5,358 nucleotides of DNA from an uncultured Bacteroidota bacterium (lineage in GTDB: Bacteria; Bacteroidota; Bacteroidia; Bacteroidales; UBA12481), in the NCBI GenBank assembly GCA_903832165.1, contig CAILAQ010000926.1, positions 1-5,358 on the forward strand. Reading direction: 5' to 3'. The position numbers and the translations under genes are program-made. The notes below the pieces were generated by a model. That model worked only from the letters and a program-made list of their open reading frames with translations, searched no databases and was not told the DNA's origin. The first letter of the stretch is position 1; every line of letters begins with the position of its first letter. Of the stretch, positions 1 through 5,358 are shown in pieces.

Positions 1-720
1 CCATTCACCGGCTGAGTCCTTGGAATAAAGTTCCAGACTATGCCAAAGGTTGCCAAACTCATCAAAATCCATTTCCAAATTAAAATCGTCCATCCAGGTT
101 TGTGTACTCAGATTATAAGTAAAACACTGCCATAAGGATTCATATCCAAAGGCGTTATAAGTGTGCGTATTTCTGGTGTTTGGGATCCATGTTCTGCTAA
201 CGCTGCTCCAGGTATAAATCAGGTCTTCCGTCAGATTACTTTTCGAATCGTAGGTATTGATGGTTTTATCCTGAGCTATCCAGTTGCTGAGCTCAGTCTT
301 CCAACTGTAATTTACCACCTGGATCTGCTTACCAAGACTGTCATAGGTAGTTTCGCTCTTACTGCTTGGTAACCAGATGCTCGTATTATCTGACCATTGA
401 TACACCGATAAAGTCAATGGGTTTCCACCCGAATCGAAGGTCTTTAATTGTTTTGATCTTAGCTGTTCCTGATTTAAGGAATCCAGCCCATAATGGAGGC
501 TCAATGTATCATTCCCAAGCGCGTCATAAAAAGTAACTGCTTTGCTCTCCAATCTCCATGGTTCATTTTCAAGTTTCCGGGCAAATCTTGCCTCCAGGCT
601 TGGTTTACCATTGGCATGATAGGAAACAGTATCCTTGAACCAAAAGAATTCACCATCCGGGGTATAGCTGGAATAGATAAAAGCCTGAATCAGCCTGCCT
701 TTAGAATCGTAAGTATATCT
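1..720 (-). repeat. Tandem ~31-residue protein repeats (at least 8 units) inside the exported protein
   Basis: Cores begin at residues 77, 107, 138, 168, 199, 230, 261 and 292 of the translated product, giving spacings of 30, 31, 30, 31, 31, 31 and 31 residues. Units share the pattern T-[Y/F]-[D/N]-S-x-G-x, then about eight residues ending in an aromatic, then a loop often containing W-x-x or S-x-x-W before the next core. The repeats have diverged at the DNA level: no long identical nucleotide runs are evident. The array continues out of the window. The regular period suggests a beta-rich solenoid or YD-repeat-like fold, which is inferred. Confidence 0.8.
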
Positions 721-939
721 TTCAGTATCATTAATTTTCCAGCCAGATATCGTATCATAATCCTGCCAAACGAGAGAGTCCATTTTTTGCTTGAAAACGG
801 CGGTTGATTTCAATGCCGTCCGGCCTTTGTTGGCCTGGCATTGAATCCGGCTGCCAAAAGGCAGGATTGATTTTTGCTGTCCGCTCAAATTGAATGAGAG
901 TGCAAGGCCAATGGCCAAAAGAATAAAATTCCGAATCAT
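1..939 (-). CDS. Exported Bacteroidota repeat protein, N-terminal 313 residues (3' end outside window)
   Basis: Reading leftwards from the ATG at 939-937, the frame is open for 313 codons to the window edge with no stop, so the gene is cut by the left boundary. Residues 1-20 look like a signal peptide: Met-Ile-Arg-Asn, then a hydrophobic stretch (FILLAIGLALSFNL), with cleavage plausible near SG/QQ. From about residue 74 the protein is built of tandem units of 30-31 residues, each marked by an aromatic-[D/N/H]-[S/A/E]-x-G core (YDSKG, YHANG, YDALG, FDSGG, YDSLG, YDSKS, YNAFG, FDEFG) followed by a strand and often a Trp. Similar repeats occur in Bacteroidota surface or secreted proteins that end in a type IX secretion sorting domain. 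That end would lie outside the window, so T9SS export is inference. The role is unknown. It follows the oxidoreductase gene in the same direction after a 118-bp gap and may have its own promoter. Confidence 0.85.
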   Translation of the reverse strand, partial: MIRNFILLAIGLALSFNLSGQQKSILPFGSRIQCQANKGRTALKSTAVFKQKMDSLVWQDYDTISGWKINDTERYTYDSKGRLIQAFIYSSYTPDGEFFWFKDTVSYHANGKPSLEARFARKLENEPWRLESKAVTFYDALGNDTLSLHYGLDSLNQEQLRSKQLKTFDSGGNPLTLSVYQWSDNTSIWLPSSKSETTYDSLGKQIQVVNYSWKTELSNWIAQDKTINTYDSKSNLTEDLIYTWSSVSRTWIPNTRNTHTYNAFGYESLWQCFTYNLSTQTWMDDFNLEMDFDEFGNLWHSLELYSKDSAGEW

Positions 940-1057
940 GTGGTGGTTGTTTAAGGAGGCATAAAGGTATGAATAACCGACAAATCAGGGGATTTTATCT
1001 GAGAAGTTTTTGACGAACGAACAATCTGCCCTTTTCTGGTCAGCCTCAGCCACTTTC
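940..1057. other. Intergenic gap between oxidoreductase and exported-repeat gene
   Basis: The gap is 118 bp on the minus-strand transcript. I found no convincing Rho-independent terminator; the best inverted repeat has only a 5-bp stem (AAATC-CCCT-GATTT, about 981-994). A near match to the Bacteroidota -7 box (TACCTTTA, complement of 962-969, one mismatch to TAnnTTTG) lies about 23 bp before the start of the exported protein. Its upstream TTTG is only 11 bp away, which is too close for the usual spacing, so promoter assignment is weak. The leader just before the ATG has no Shine-Dalgarno sequence. Confidence 0.35.
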
Positions 1058-2068
1058 CTACTTTGCTCTCAGATATTGCCTTGGCCACGCGACATCCTCA
1101 TCAAGAAGTTTTGCTGCGTGTAATGCAAAGTTGGGATCCCGAAGCGATTCTCTCGCTATAAGGATAAGATCGGCCTGGCCTTTTTGCAGAATATCCTCAG
1201 CCTGGCGGCCATCGGTGATTAATCCCACAGCGGCAGTCAGGATATTCGCTTCAGCTCTGATGCGTTCAGCAAAGGGCACCTGATATCCGGGACCAAGCGG
1301 AATTTTCTGGTAGGGCACCAACCCCCCTGATGAGCTGTCGATCATATCAACTCCATTATTTCTCAGTATGGATGCCAGCTGTACTGCTTCATCAATATCC
1401 CAGCCATTCTCAGCCCAATCGGTAGCTGATATGCGCACAAACAAAGGAAGGTTATCAGGCCACACCGTTTTAATTTCTTTTAAAATCTCCAGCAAAAGGC
1501 GAATTCTGTTTTCGAAGCTGCCGCCATAGCTGTCCGTACGATGGTTGCTGAGCGGCGAAAGGAACTGGTGTACCAGATAGCCATGGGCTGCATGAATTTC
1601 GATCAATTTGTAGCCCGCTTTCAGGGCACGACCGGCAGCCGTTCTGAAATCGGAAATTACTTTTCGGATTCCTTCCTGATCAAGTGCCCGGGGCTCCTCA
1701 AAATCGGGAGAAAAAGCAATTGCCGACGGGGCAACCGTTGCCATGAACCCTTTGCGTCCGGCATGTGCCAGCTGAACGCCGGCTACTGCACCCTCCTGAT
1801 GGATAAAGGATGTAATCCGACCGAGCATCCGGATATGCTCTTCCATATAAAATCCAAGATCCCCGGCGGATATCCGGCCTTCCTCAGAAACAGCAGTTGC
1901 TTCCTGAATGATCAATCCTGCGCCACCTAACGCACGGCTTCCGTAATGCACCAGGTGCCAGTCGTTTGCAAATCCGTCAACTGCGGAATACATGCACATT
2001 GGTGAAATAACGATGCGATTCTTAAAGACAATATCTTTAATTTTCAGGGGCGAGAAGAGTAGTGACAT
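1058..2068 (-). CDS. namA: Old Yellow Enzyme family NADPH dehydrogenase (YqjM/NamA-type ene-reductase)
   Basis: This is a 336-residue FMN-dependent TIM-barrel oxidoreductase of the thermophilic-like (YqjM) class, cytosolic. In this family NADPH reduces FMN, which then reduces the C=C bond of alpha,beta-unsaturated carbonyls, quinones or nitro compounds; the physiological substrate is usually unknown. Visible motifs are N-terminal LFSPLKIKDIVFKNRIVISP, the class-defining cysteine and tyrosine in SPMCMYS (C25, Y27; YqjM has C26 and Y28), Q-L-A-H-A-G-R-K (99-106), the substrate-binding His pair H159 and H162 in EIHAAHGY, the SPLSNHRTDSYGGSFENR block (171-188), and the FMN-phosphate region RESLRDPNF (306-314). 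The C-terminal WPRQYLRA segment matches the family ending. Length is normal (about 337-340). It starts at ATG 2068, 33 bp after the upstream reductase gene, so co-transcription is likely. The symbol is by family resemblance only. Confidence 0.93.
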   Translation of the reverse strand: MSLLFSPLKIKDIVFKNRIVISPMCMYSAVDGFANDWHLVHYGSRALGGAGLIIQEATAVSEEGRISAGDLGFYMEEHIRMLGRITSFIHQEGAVAGVQLAHAGRKGFMATVAPSAIAFSPDFEEPRALDQEGIRKVISDFRTAAGRALKAGYKLIEIHAAHGYLVHQFLSPLSNHRTDSYGGSFENRIRLLLEILKEIKTVWPDNLPLFVRISATDWAENGWDIDEAVQLASILRNNGVDMIDSSSGGLVPYQKIPLGPGYQVPFAERIRAEANILTAAVGLITDGRQAEDILQKGQADLILIARESLRDPNFALHAAKLLDEDVAWPRQYLRAK

Positions 2069-2101
2069 CCGGTGATATGGTTTGTTTAATAATTTATGAT
2101 T

Positions 2102-2734
2102 TCAGCGGACAAAAGTGAATCCGATCGAGGTTCCGTGGCCTAATCCATAACCCAGACTGATATTCAGCAAGGCCAGAGGCTCAATATTCCTTGAAGCTGC
2201 CAGCGGACCCGAATCGACTGCGTCGAAGCCCAGTTTGCTGATCAGTGCGGCTACTTCAGATTTGGCATCCTTATTATCGCCCGCATAAAAAACGGAGATG
2301 GTATTTCCCTTTATAATAGGATTTTGCGATGCAAATATCGACGCAAAAATGGTATTGAATGCTTTCACGACTTTTGTTTCCGGAACAATCTTCGCGATTT
2401 CCTCGGCCGCTGAGGTCGTAAACCCCAGGGCGAGCCCACTGTAATCTGCTGTCAGGGCGTTGGTGGGATCAATCAGTATCTTTCCCTGAAGCAGGGGTTT
2501 TAATTCTGCCAGTAATTCTAAAGCTGCACCATACGGCACTGCTAAAAGCACCATGCCGGCTTCTTTTACTGCATCAATAATGCTTGCTGACCGGGAATTG
2601 TGGCCGGCTGCTTCAGCCGCTTCCTGCGCATGCTGTAAATTTCTTGCTGAGAAGATAACTTCATATCCCGACACGGCTGCCCATGCACCGATGGATTTTC
2701 CAATGTTCCCTGAACCAATAACTGCTAATTTCAT
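2102..2734 (-). CDS. NADP-binding reductase, F420-dependent NADP oxidoreductase-like (NpdG-like family)
   Basis: This is a 210-residue soluble protein with a Rossmann fold from the first residue: MKLAVIGSGNIG contains the GxGxxG dinucleotide loop (residues 7-12), and SARN at 29-32 after the second strand is typical of an NADP-phosphate-binding Arg. Later landmarks are LLAVPYGA (63-70), ILIDPTNAL (86-94), KVVKAFNTIF (121-130) and the C-terminal PLALLNISLGYGLG segment; together these fit the NADP oxidoreductase/F420-dependent family. F420 is not generally made by Bacteroidota, so an alternative hydride partner is likely and the family name should not be read as proof of F420 use. It starts at ATG 2734, preceded by an A-rich leader and a perfect TAnnTTTG box. 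It is the first gene of the minus-strand group and lies directly upstream of the ene-reductase, which suggests a shared redox or detoxification role (inferred). Substrate unknown. Confidence 0.85.
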   Translation of the reverse strand: MKLAVIGSGNIGKSIGAWAAVSGYEVIFSARNLQHAQEAAEAAGHNSRSASIIDAVKEAGMVLLAVPYGAALELLAELKPLLQGKILIDPTNALTADYSGLALGFTTSAAEEIAKIVPETKVVKAFNTIFASIFASQNPIIKGNTISVFYAGDNKDAKSEVAALISKLGFDAVDSGPLAASRNIEPLALLNISLGYGLGHGTSIGFTFVR

Positions 2735-2752
2735 TTTGTTTTTTTTATGTTA

Positions 2753-2760
2753 CAAAGATA
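2753..2760 (-). promoter_or_regulatory. Candidate Bacteroidota -7 promoter box for the reductase operon
   Basis: On the minus strand this reads TATCTTTG, a full match to the TAnnTTTG consensus. It is 18 bp upstream of the ATG at 2734, leaving a short A-rich leader (ACATAAAAAAAACAAA) without Shine-Dalgarno. No clear -33 TTG is seen at the expected 17-23 bp spacing, so the call rests on the -7 box and position. Confidence 0.5.
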
Positions 2761-2825
2761 CAACAGGCTTTATTTTCGGTGGTATCAGTTTTCGGAAGGA
2801 TGGTTGTAATCTTTGTACGACGATC

Positions 2826-2876
2826 ATGTATAAAATTATTATTTTTGAGAGATGGATCATGGAAAATAAAACCTGA
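2826..2876 (+). other. Possible 16-codon leader ORF abutting the permease start
   Basis: ATG at 2826 opens a 16-codon frame (MYKIIIFERWIMENKT) that ends in TGA at 2874-2876. The permease ATG follows immediately at 2877 in the same frame. An internal ATG at 2859 would give a five-codon version (MENKT). It could be a translated leader coupled to the permease by termination-reinitiation, or chance. The -7 box at 2840-2847 lies inside it, so the full version would need transcription from further upstream. Confidence 0.2.
2840..2847 (+). promoter_or_regulatory. Candidate Bacteroidota -7 promoter box for the ABC transporter operon
   Basis: This reads TATTTTTG, a full match to TAnnTTTG, 29 bp before the permease ATG. 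A TTTG at 2812-2815 could serve as the -33 element, but the gap of 24 bp is slightly longer than the usual 17-23. A second, weaker possibility is AATCTTTG at 2808-2815 itself acting as a -7 box. Together with the minus-strand box at 2753-2760, this makes 2735-2876 a compact divergent promoter region. Confidence 0.4.
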
Positions 2877-3557
2877 ATGATTAATTTTTTCGAAGGGATC
2901 TTCAACTCTTTTTATAAAAACCTGATAGCCGGTGATGCCTATCTGATCGTTTTGAAGGGACTTTGGGTAACCATCTTAATTTCTTTTCTGGGACTTTTAT
3001 TCGGTACTATTTTAGGTGCAGTCTTATGCTTTTTAAGAATATCGAAAATAAAGATCCTGAAAAAAACCTCGCAGTTCATTATTGCCGTTTTAAGGGGAAG
3101 TCCGGTGCTGCTGCTATTGATGCTTCTTTATTACGTGGCCTTTGCCAACAGCCGGATCGATGCCGTTATCATAGCCGTGATTGCCTTTTCCCTCAACAGC
3201 GGGGCCCATATTGCAGAAGTGATGCGCTCGGCAGTGGAGGCTGTGGATCATAAGCAGCTGGAAGCGGCACGGATGCTGGGTTTTTCCAAATCGAAAGCTT
3301 TTTTTGCCATTACATTGCCCCAGGCAGCAATCATTGCGAAACCTGTTTATCAAAGTGCCGTTGTTAATCTGATCCAATGGACATCGGTTGTGGGTTATGT
3401 AACGATTACCGATCTTACCCGAACGGTAAACAACATCGGGGCACGAACGGGCGATCCCTTCTTTGCCCTGTTCTTCGGCATCCTGATTTATCTGGGATTA
3501 TCTTATCTGGTTTATTCATTGTTTTCCATTGGTGAAAAGCGAAGCGAATTAAAATGA
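2877..3557 (+). CDS. Polar amino-acid ABC transporter permease (HisM/GlnP family)
   Basis: This is a 226-residue inner-membrane permease, the normal length for the His/Glu/Gln/Arg/opine importer family. Hydrophobic segments lie near residues 27-53, 66-90, 95-114, 150-172 and 195-217. The family signature RGSPVLLLLMLLYYV (73-87) corresponds to the usual RGTPxLVQLxxxY stretch. The cytoplasmic EAA coupling loop is well formed at about 129-150 (EAARMLGFSKSKAF..ITLPQA) with its conserved Gly at 135; it docks on the ATPase. The downstream ATPase start overlaps this stop (ATGA, 3554-3557), a strong sign of translational coupling and of one complex. The ATG at 2877 is chosen because an in-frame TGA sits immediately before it and MINFFEGIF begins a typical N-terminus. 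Only one permease gene is present, so a homodimeric membrane core is expected. No substrate-binding protein is encoded nearby; the transported amino acid cannot be told. Confidence 0.93.
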   Translation: MINFFEGIFNSFYKNLIAGDAYLIVLKGLWVTILISFLGLLFGTILGAVLCFLRISKIKILKKTSQFIIAVLRGSPVLLLLMLLYYVAFANSRIDAVIIAVIAFSLNSGAHIAEVMRSAVEAVDHKQLEAARMLGFSKSKAFFAITLPQAAIIAKPVYQSAVVNLIQWTSVVGYVTITDLTRTVNNIGARTGDPFFALFFGILIYLGLSYLVYSLFSIGEKRSELK

Positions 3558-4648
3558 TCAAAATAGCAGGATTAACCAAAAGGTTTGGAAATCTGGTTGT
3601 TTTTGAAAACATCCATACGCACATCAAAAAGGGTGAATGCATCGCACTGATTGGTCCTTCGGGTGCCGGCAAGAGCGTATTTTTTCGCTCTCTGGCCATG
3701 CTTGAAATACCAGACAGCGGAAGCATATTCATTAACGGAACTGATATTACGAAAAAGGAGGTGAACCTGAATCATGTGCGTGAGAAAATGGGCATGGTTT
3801 ACCAGGGATTCCATCTTTTTTCGCACCTGAACATCCTTGATAACATAACCCTCGCTCCTGTACTGGTTAAAAAGCAGGATAAAAAAGCGGCAGAAAAAAA
3901 AGCCATGGAACTGCTTTCGCTGGTTGGGTTAACCGATAAGGCCGGCAATTTTCCTCATGAGCTTTCCGGCGGCCAGCAGCAAAGGATCGCCATCGCAAGG
4001 TGCCTGGCCATGGAACCGGAGATCATGCTGTTCGATGAGCCTACTTCGGCGCTCGACCCCACGATGACCGGCGAGGTGCTGGCGATAATCCGAAAATTAA
4101 CCAAGATGGGGCTGACCATGGTGATCATCACACACGAAATGAAATTTGCCAGGGATGTTTCCGACAGGGTATTTTACATGGATGAAGGTGGAATTTATGA
4201 AGAAGGTACGCCCGGGGAAATTTTTGACCATCCGAAAAAGGAAAAAACCAAGACTTTTATCAGAAAACTGAAAATATTTAATTACGAAATAGTGTCCAAA
4301 GGATTTGATCTGGTGGCGATGAATGCCCGGATTGAAACCTTTTGCCAGAAATATAACCTGGATTCAAAACAGGTTTATTATATCCAGCTTTTTCTGGAAG
4401 AGCTGATCGTTGAAATATTCAGCCATTGTTATGAAAGCTCGAATCCGGAAATATATATAACGATAGAATATTCAGACGAAAGCAACGGAATATCTATCTG
4501 TATAAATTACAAGGCAGCAGAATTTAATCCCTTCGAAAACAGTGATGACGAAATCGACCATTTAGGGGTGACGCTCATCAATAAAATGGCAAAGAAAATA
4601 GAATATTTGTATGAACCCGGGTTAAACTCGGTCAACATTAACCTATAG
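3554..4648 (+). CDS. Amino-acid ABC transporter ATPase fused to a C-terminal RsbW/GHKL-like domain
   Basis: Residues 1-238 form a complete HisP/GlnQ-type nucleotide-binding domain: Walker A GPSGAGKS (34-41), Q-loop Gln84 in MVYQGFHLF, signature LSGGQ (137-141), Walker B IMLFDEP with D161 and E162, D-loop SALD (165-168) and H-loop His194. It should power uptake through the permease encoded just upstream, whose stop overlaps this ATG. Family members normally end at about 240-250 residues; this protein runs to 364. Residues 239-364 resemble RsbW-type anti-sigma kinases of the GHKL fold: a helical FLEELIVEIFSHCY matching the N-box helix, a strand pair, an EFNPF segment like the family PFDP, then LG (337-338) and the KMAKKIEYLYEPGLNSVNINL ending, which parallels the family's xxMDEVxYxxxxGxNxLxL. 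Usual ATP/Mg-binding residues look altered, so kinase activity is doubtful. The frame is uninterrupted and base composition shows no obvious break at the junction. The fold assignment is by eye. Confidence 0.92.
   Translation: MIKIAGLTKRFGNLVVFENIHTHIKKGECIALIGPSGAGKSVFFRSLAMLEIPDSGSIFINGTDITKKEVNLNHVREKMGMVYQGFHLFSHLNILDNITLAPVLVKKQDKKAAEKKAMELLSLVGLTDKAGNFPHELSGGQQQRIAIARCLAMEPEIMLFDEPTSALDPTMTGEVLAIIRKLTKMGLTMVIITHEMKFARDVSDRVFYMDEGGIYEEGTPGEIFDHPKKEKTKTFIRKLKIFNYEIVSKGFDLVAMNARIETFCQKYNLDSKQVYYIQLFLEELIVEIFSHCYESSNPEIYITIEYSDESNGISICINYKAAEFNPFENSDDEIDHLGVTLINKMAKKIEYLYEPGLNSVNINL
4268..4645 (+). other. C-terminal RsbW-like (HATPase_c_2 type) domain of the ABC ATPase
   Basis: This covers residues 239-364. 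Aligned by eye to the anti-sigma/serine-kinase family, the N-box (usual E-x-x-x-N-x-x-x-H-A-Y) reads E283-L-I-V-E287-I-F-S-H291-C-Y293, with Glu in place of the Mg-coordinating Asn. The G1 position (usual D-x-G before PFDP) reads Y319-K-A before EFNP, losing Asp and Gly. The G2 glycine-rich loop keeps only L337-G338. The pattern suggests a domain that keeps the fold and probably a binding surface but may have lost ATP hydrolysis or phosphotransfer. Known C-terminal extensions on other importers (the NIL domain of MetN, CBS domains of osmolyte ATPases) sense ligands, so a sensory role is a reasonable alternative. Confidence 0.7.
4643..4648. other. Shared palindromic stop CTATAG of convergent genes
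   Basis: The six bases are self-complementary. The plus strand uses TAG at 4646-4648 to end the ABC ATPase, and the minus strand uses TAG (complement of 4643-4645) to end the L,D-transpeptidase. The two coding regions thus overlap by six bases, with no room for an intergenic terminator. Confidence 0.9.
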
Positions 4649-5358
4649 GACCACCTCATAGCGCCCATCTGCCATAACCCTCGCCCTGGGCTGCGACTTA
4701 GTCAGATTGAACAAATCATATCCCTTCTTGAGATCAGTCCATAAGCTTACTTTGTCCTTATTCTTACTGTAACCCGATACCAGCGTGTTGTATTTTTTGT
4801 CGTCCAGCCGGGCCGGAAAAATGGTTATACCGATCTGTTCCTGACCGCCGTTATAAGCCTCAACAACATACACATATAATTCCTTGATCTTTTCGTCAGT
4901 AATTGCAATGCATCCCGATGAGATGCAGGATCCGTGTATGAAAATCTGATTTCCGAGATGGCCCCGAACACCCCTGATGCTGTCGGAGGCATTCGGATAA
5001 TTAATCTCGATCGATAAATAATACTTGCTGTAAGGATTGAGGCGGGACAGATGGTAATATCCTTCCGGAACCTGCAAGTCATGAGATCGTCTTTTTGGAC
5101 CGATGGTGCCTGATATATCGCAAATAGGGAATTCTTTGACCAGGGTAAAAGCGGTGTCGGTGATGTTTTTTGCCCACAGCTCAACTTTTTTTTTCGGTTT
5201 TGAAGGCGCGGAGGTAAATCCGCAGTTATTCCGTGAAATGGAGTGTTCTGCGAGTGTTTTGTCGATAGTTTTAGATTTTTCAATATATGCCTGCCTTACC
5301 CTGGTATAGGTCATTTGCTCCACTCTGAATGAGCTTGGAGTAATTCCGAAATTCGATA
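4643..5358 (-). CDS. L,D-transpeptidase catalytic-domain protein, YafK/DpaA-like (5' end outside window)
   Basis: This encodes a cell-wall enzyme of the YkuD fold. These periplasmic cysteine enzymes make or break L,D-peptide links in peptidoglycan or between peptidoglycan and lipoprotein; the E. coli relative YafK (DpaA) releases Braun lipoprotein. The catalytic motif is clear: IHGSCISSGCIAITD, with His and Cys nine positions apart (nt 4910-4936) and the S-x-G-C core; the I-x-x-TD after the Cys resembles YafK (AMTD) rather than the HGxxxxxxxGCIRM form of ErfK types. GYYHLSRLNPYSKYYLSIEINYPNASD (split here at nt about 5050-5000) is the strand region before it. A GTG at 5323 or ATG at 5314 could be a start, but the frame stays open to the edge (SNFGITPSSFRV before EQMTYTRVRQAY), and that stretch looks like family N-terminus, so the real start and signal peptide lie beyond the window. 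Its end overlaps the ABC ATPase by 6 bp, convergently. Confidence 0.88.
   Translation of the reverse strand, partial: SNFGITPSSFRVEQMTYTRVRQAYIEKSKTIDKTLAEHSISRNNCGFTSAPSKPKKKVELWAKNITDTAFTLVKEFPICDISGTIGPKRRSHDLQVPEGYYHLSRLNPYSKYYLSIEINYPNASDSIRGVRGHLGNQIFIHGSCISSGCIAITDEKIKELYVYVVEAYNGGQEQIGITIFPARLDDKKYNTLVSGYSKNKDKVSLWTDLKKGYDLFNLTKSQPRARVMADGRYEVVL

Noticed and set aside
163..807. Plus-strand open frames at 163-372 and 493-807
   Set aside because: They lie antisense to the exported repeat protein, whose minus-strand frame is open for 313 codons with a signal peptide and regular repeats; the plus-strand products show no family features.
981..994. Inverted repeat AAATC-CCCT-GATTT as a terminator
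   Set aside because: The stem is only 5 bp and AT-rich, with no U-tract on either strand.
1541..1930. Plus-strand open frame of 129 codons
   Set aside because: It is antisense to the Old Yellow Enzyme gene, whose catalytic motifs are all on the minus strand.
2553..2825. Plus-strand open frame running out of the reductase gene into the intergenic region
   Set aside because: Most of it is antisense to the Rossmann-fold reductase and its product has no recognisable motif; only the final part after 2826 was kept as a possible leader.
2826..3557. Stop-codon read-through (TGA recoding) joining the leader ORF to the permease
   Set aside because: The permease N-terminus at 2877 is already of normal length, and no recoding structure is evident, so read-through is unnecessary.
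4825..5283. Second minus-strand open frame of 152 codons
   Set aside because: It is an out-of-frame shadow of the L,D-transpeptidase; the HG..SxGC motif is in the other frame.

Overview
The window looks like a chromosomal segment of a Bacteroidota bacterium. Three things point there: start codons are preceded by A-rich leaders rather than Shine-Dalgarno sequences, there are matches to the Bacteroidota -7 promoter consensus TAnnTTTG, and one gene encodes a secreted protein with ~31-residue Y-D-S-x-G repeats of a kind common in exported Bacteroidota proteins. This assignment is an inference from sequence style only. I see no mobile element, RNA gene or CRISPR array.

Layout: positions 1-2734 hold three minus-strand genes. 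In transcription order they are a small NADP-binding reductase of the F420-dependent-reductase-like family (2734-2102), a YqjM/NamA-type Old Yellow Enzyme (2068-1058), and the N-terminal 313 residues of an exported repeat protein (939 to beyond the left edge). This last gene has no stop in the window. Positions 2735-2876 are a short divergent promoter region. The plus strand then carries two coupled genes overlapping by ATGA: a polar amino-acid ABC permease (2877-3557) and its ATPase (3554-4648). A minus-strand L,D-transpeptidase (YafK/DpaA-like) converges on them from the right. It ends at 4643 and its reading frame stays open to the right edge, so its start is outside the window.

The most noteworthy item is the ABC ATPase. 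It has a complete HisP/GlnQ-type nucleotide-binding domain of about 238 residues followed by about 125 extra residues. These read as a GHKL/RsbW-type (anti-sigma-factor, serine/threonine-kinase-like) domain with substitutions at the usual Mg-ATP-binding positions. The transporter operon has no substrate-binding protein in the window. A two-gene permease/ATPase unit carrying a degenerate anti-sigma-like domain suggests a transporter under partner-switch or allosteric control, or one whose ATPase module has been given a protein-docking function. That function is hypothesis; the fusion itself is read directly from one uninterrupted frame.

The two redox genes on the minus strand are plausibly co-transcribed (33 bp apart) and may form a small NAD(P)H-linked reductase unit. 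The transpeptidase acts on the cell wall and has no evident functional link to its neighbours.
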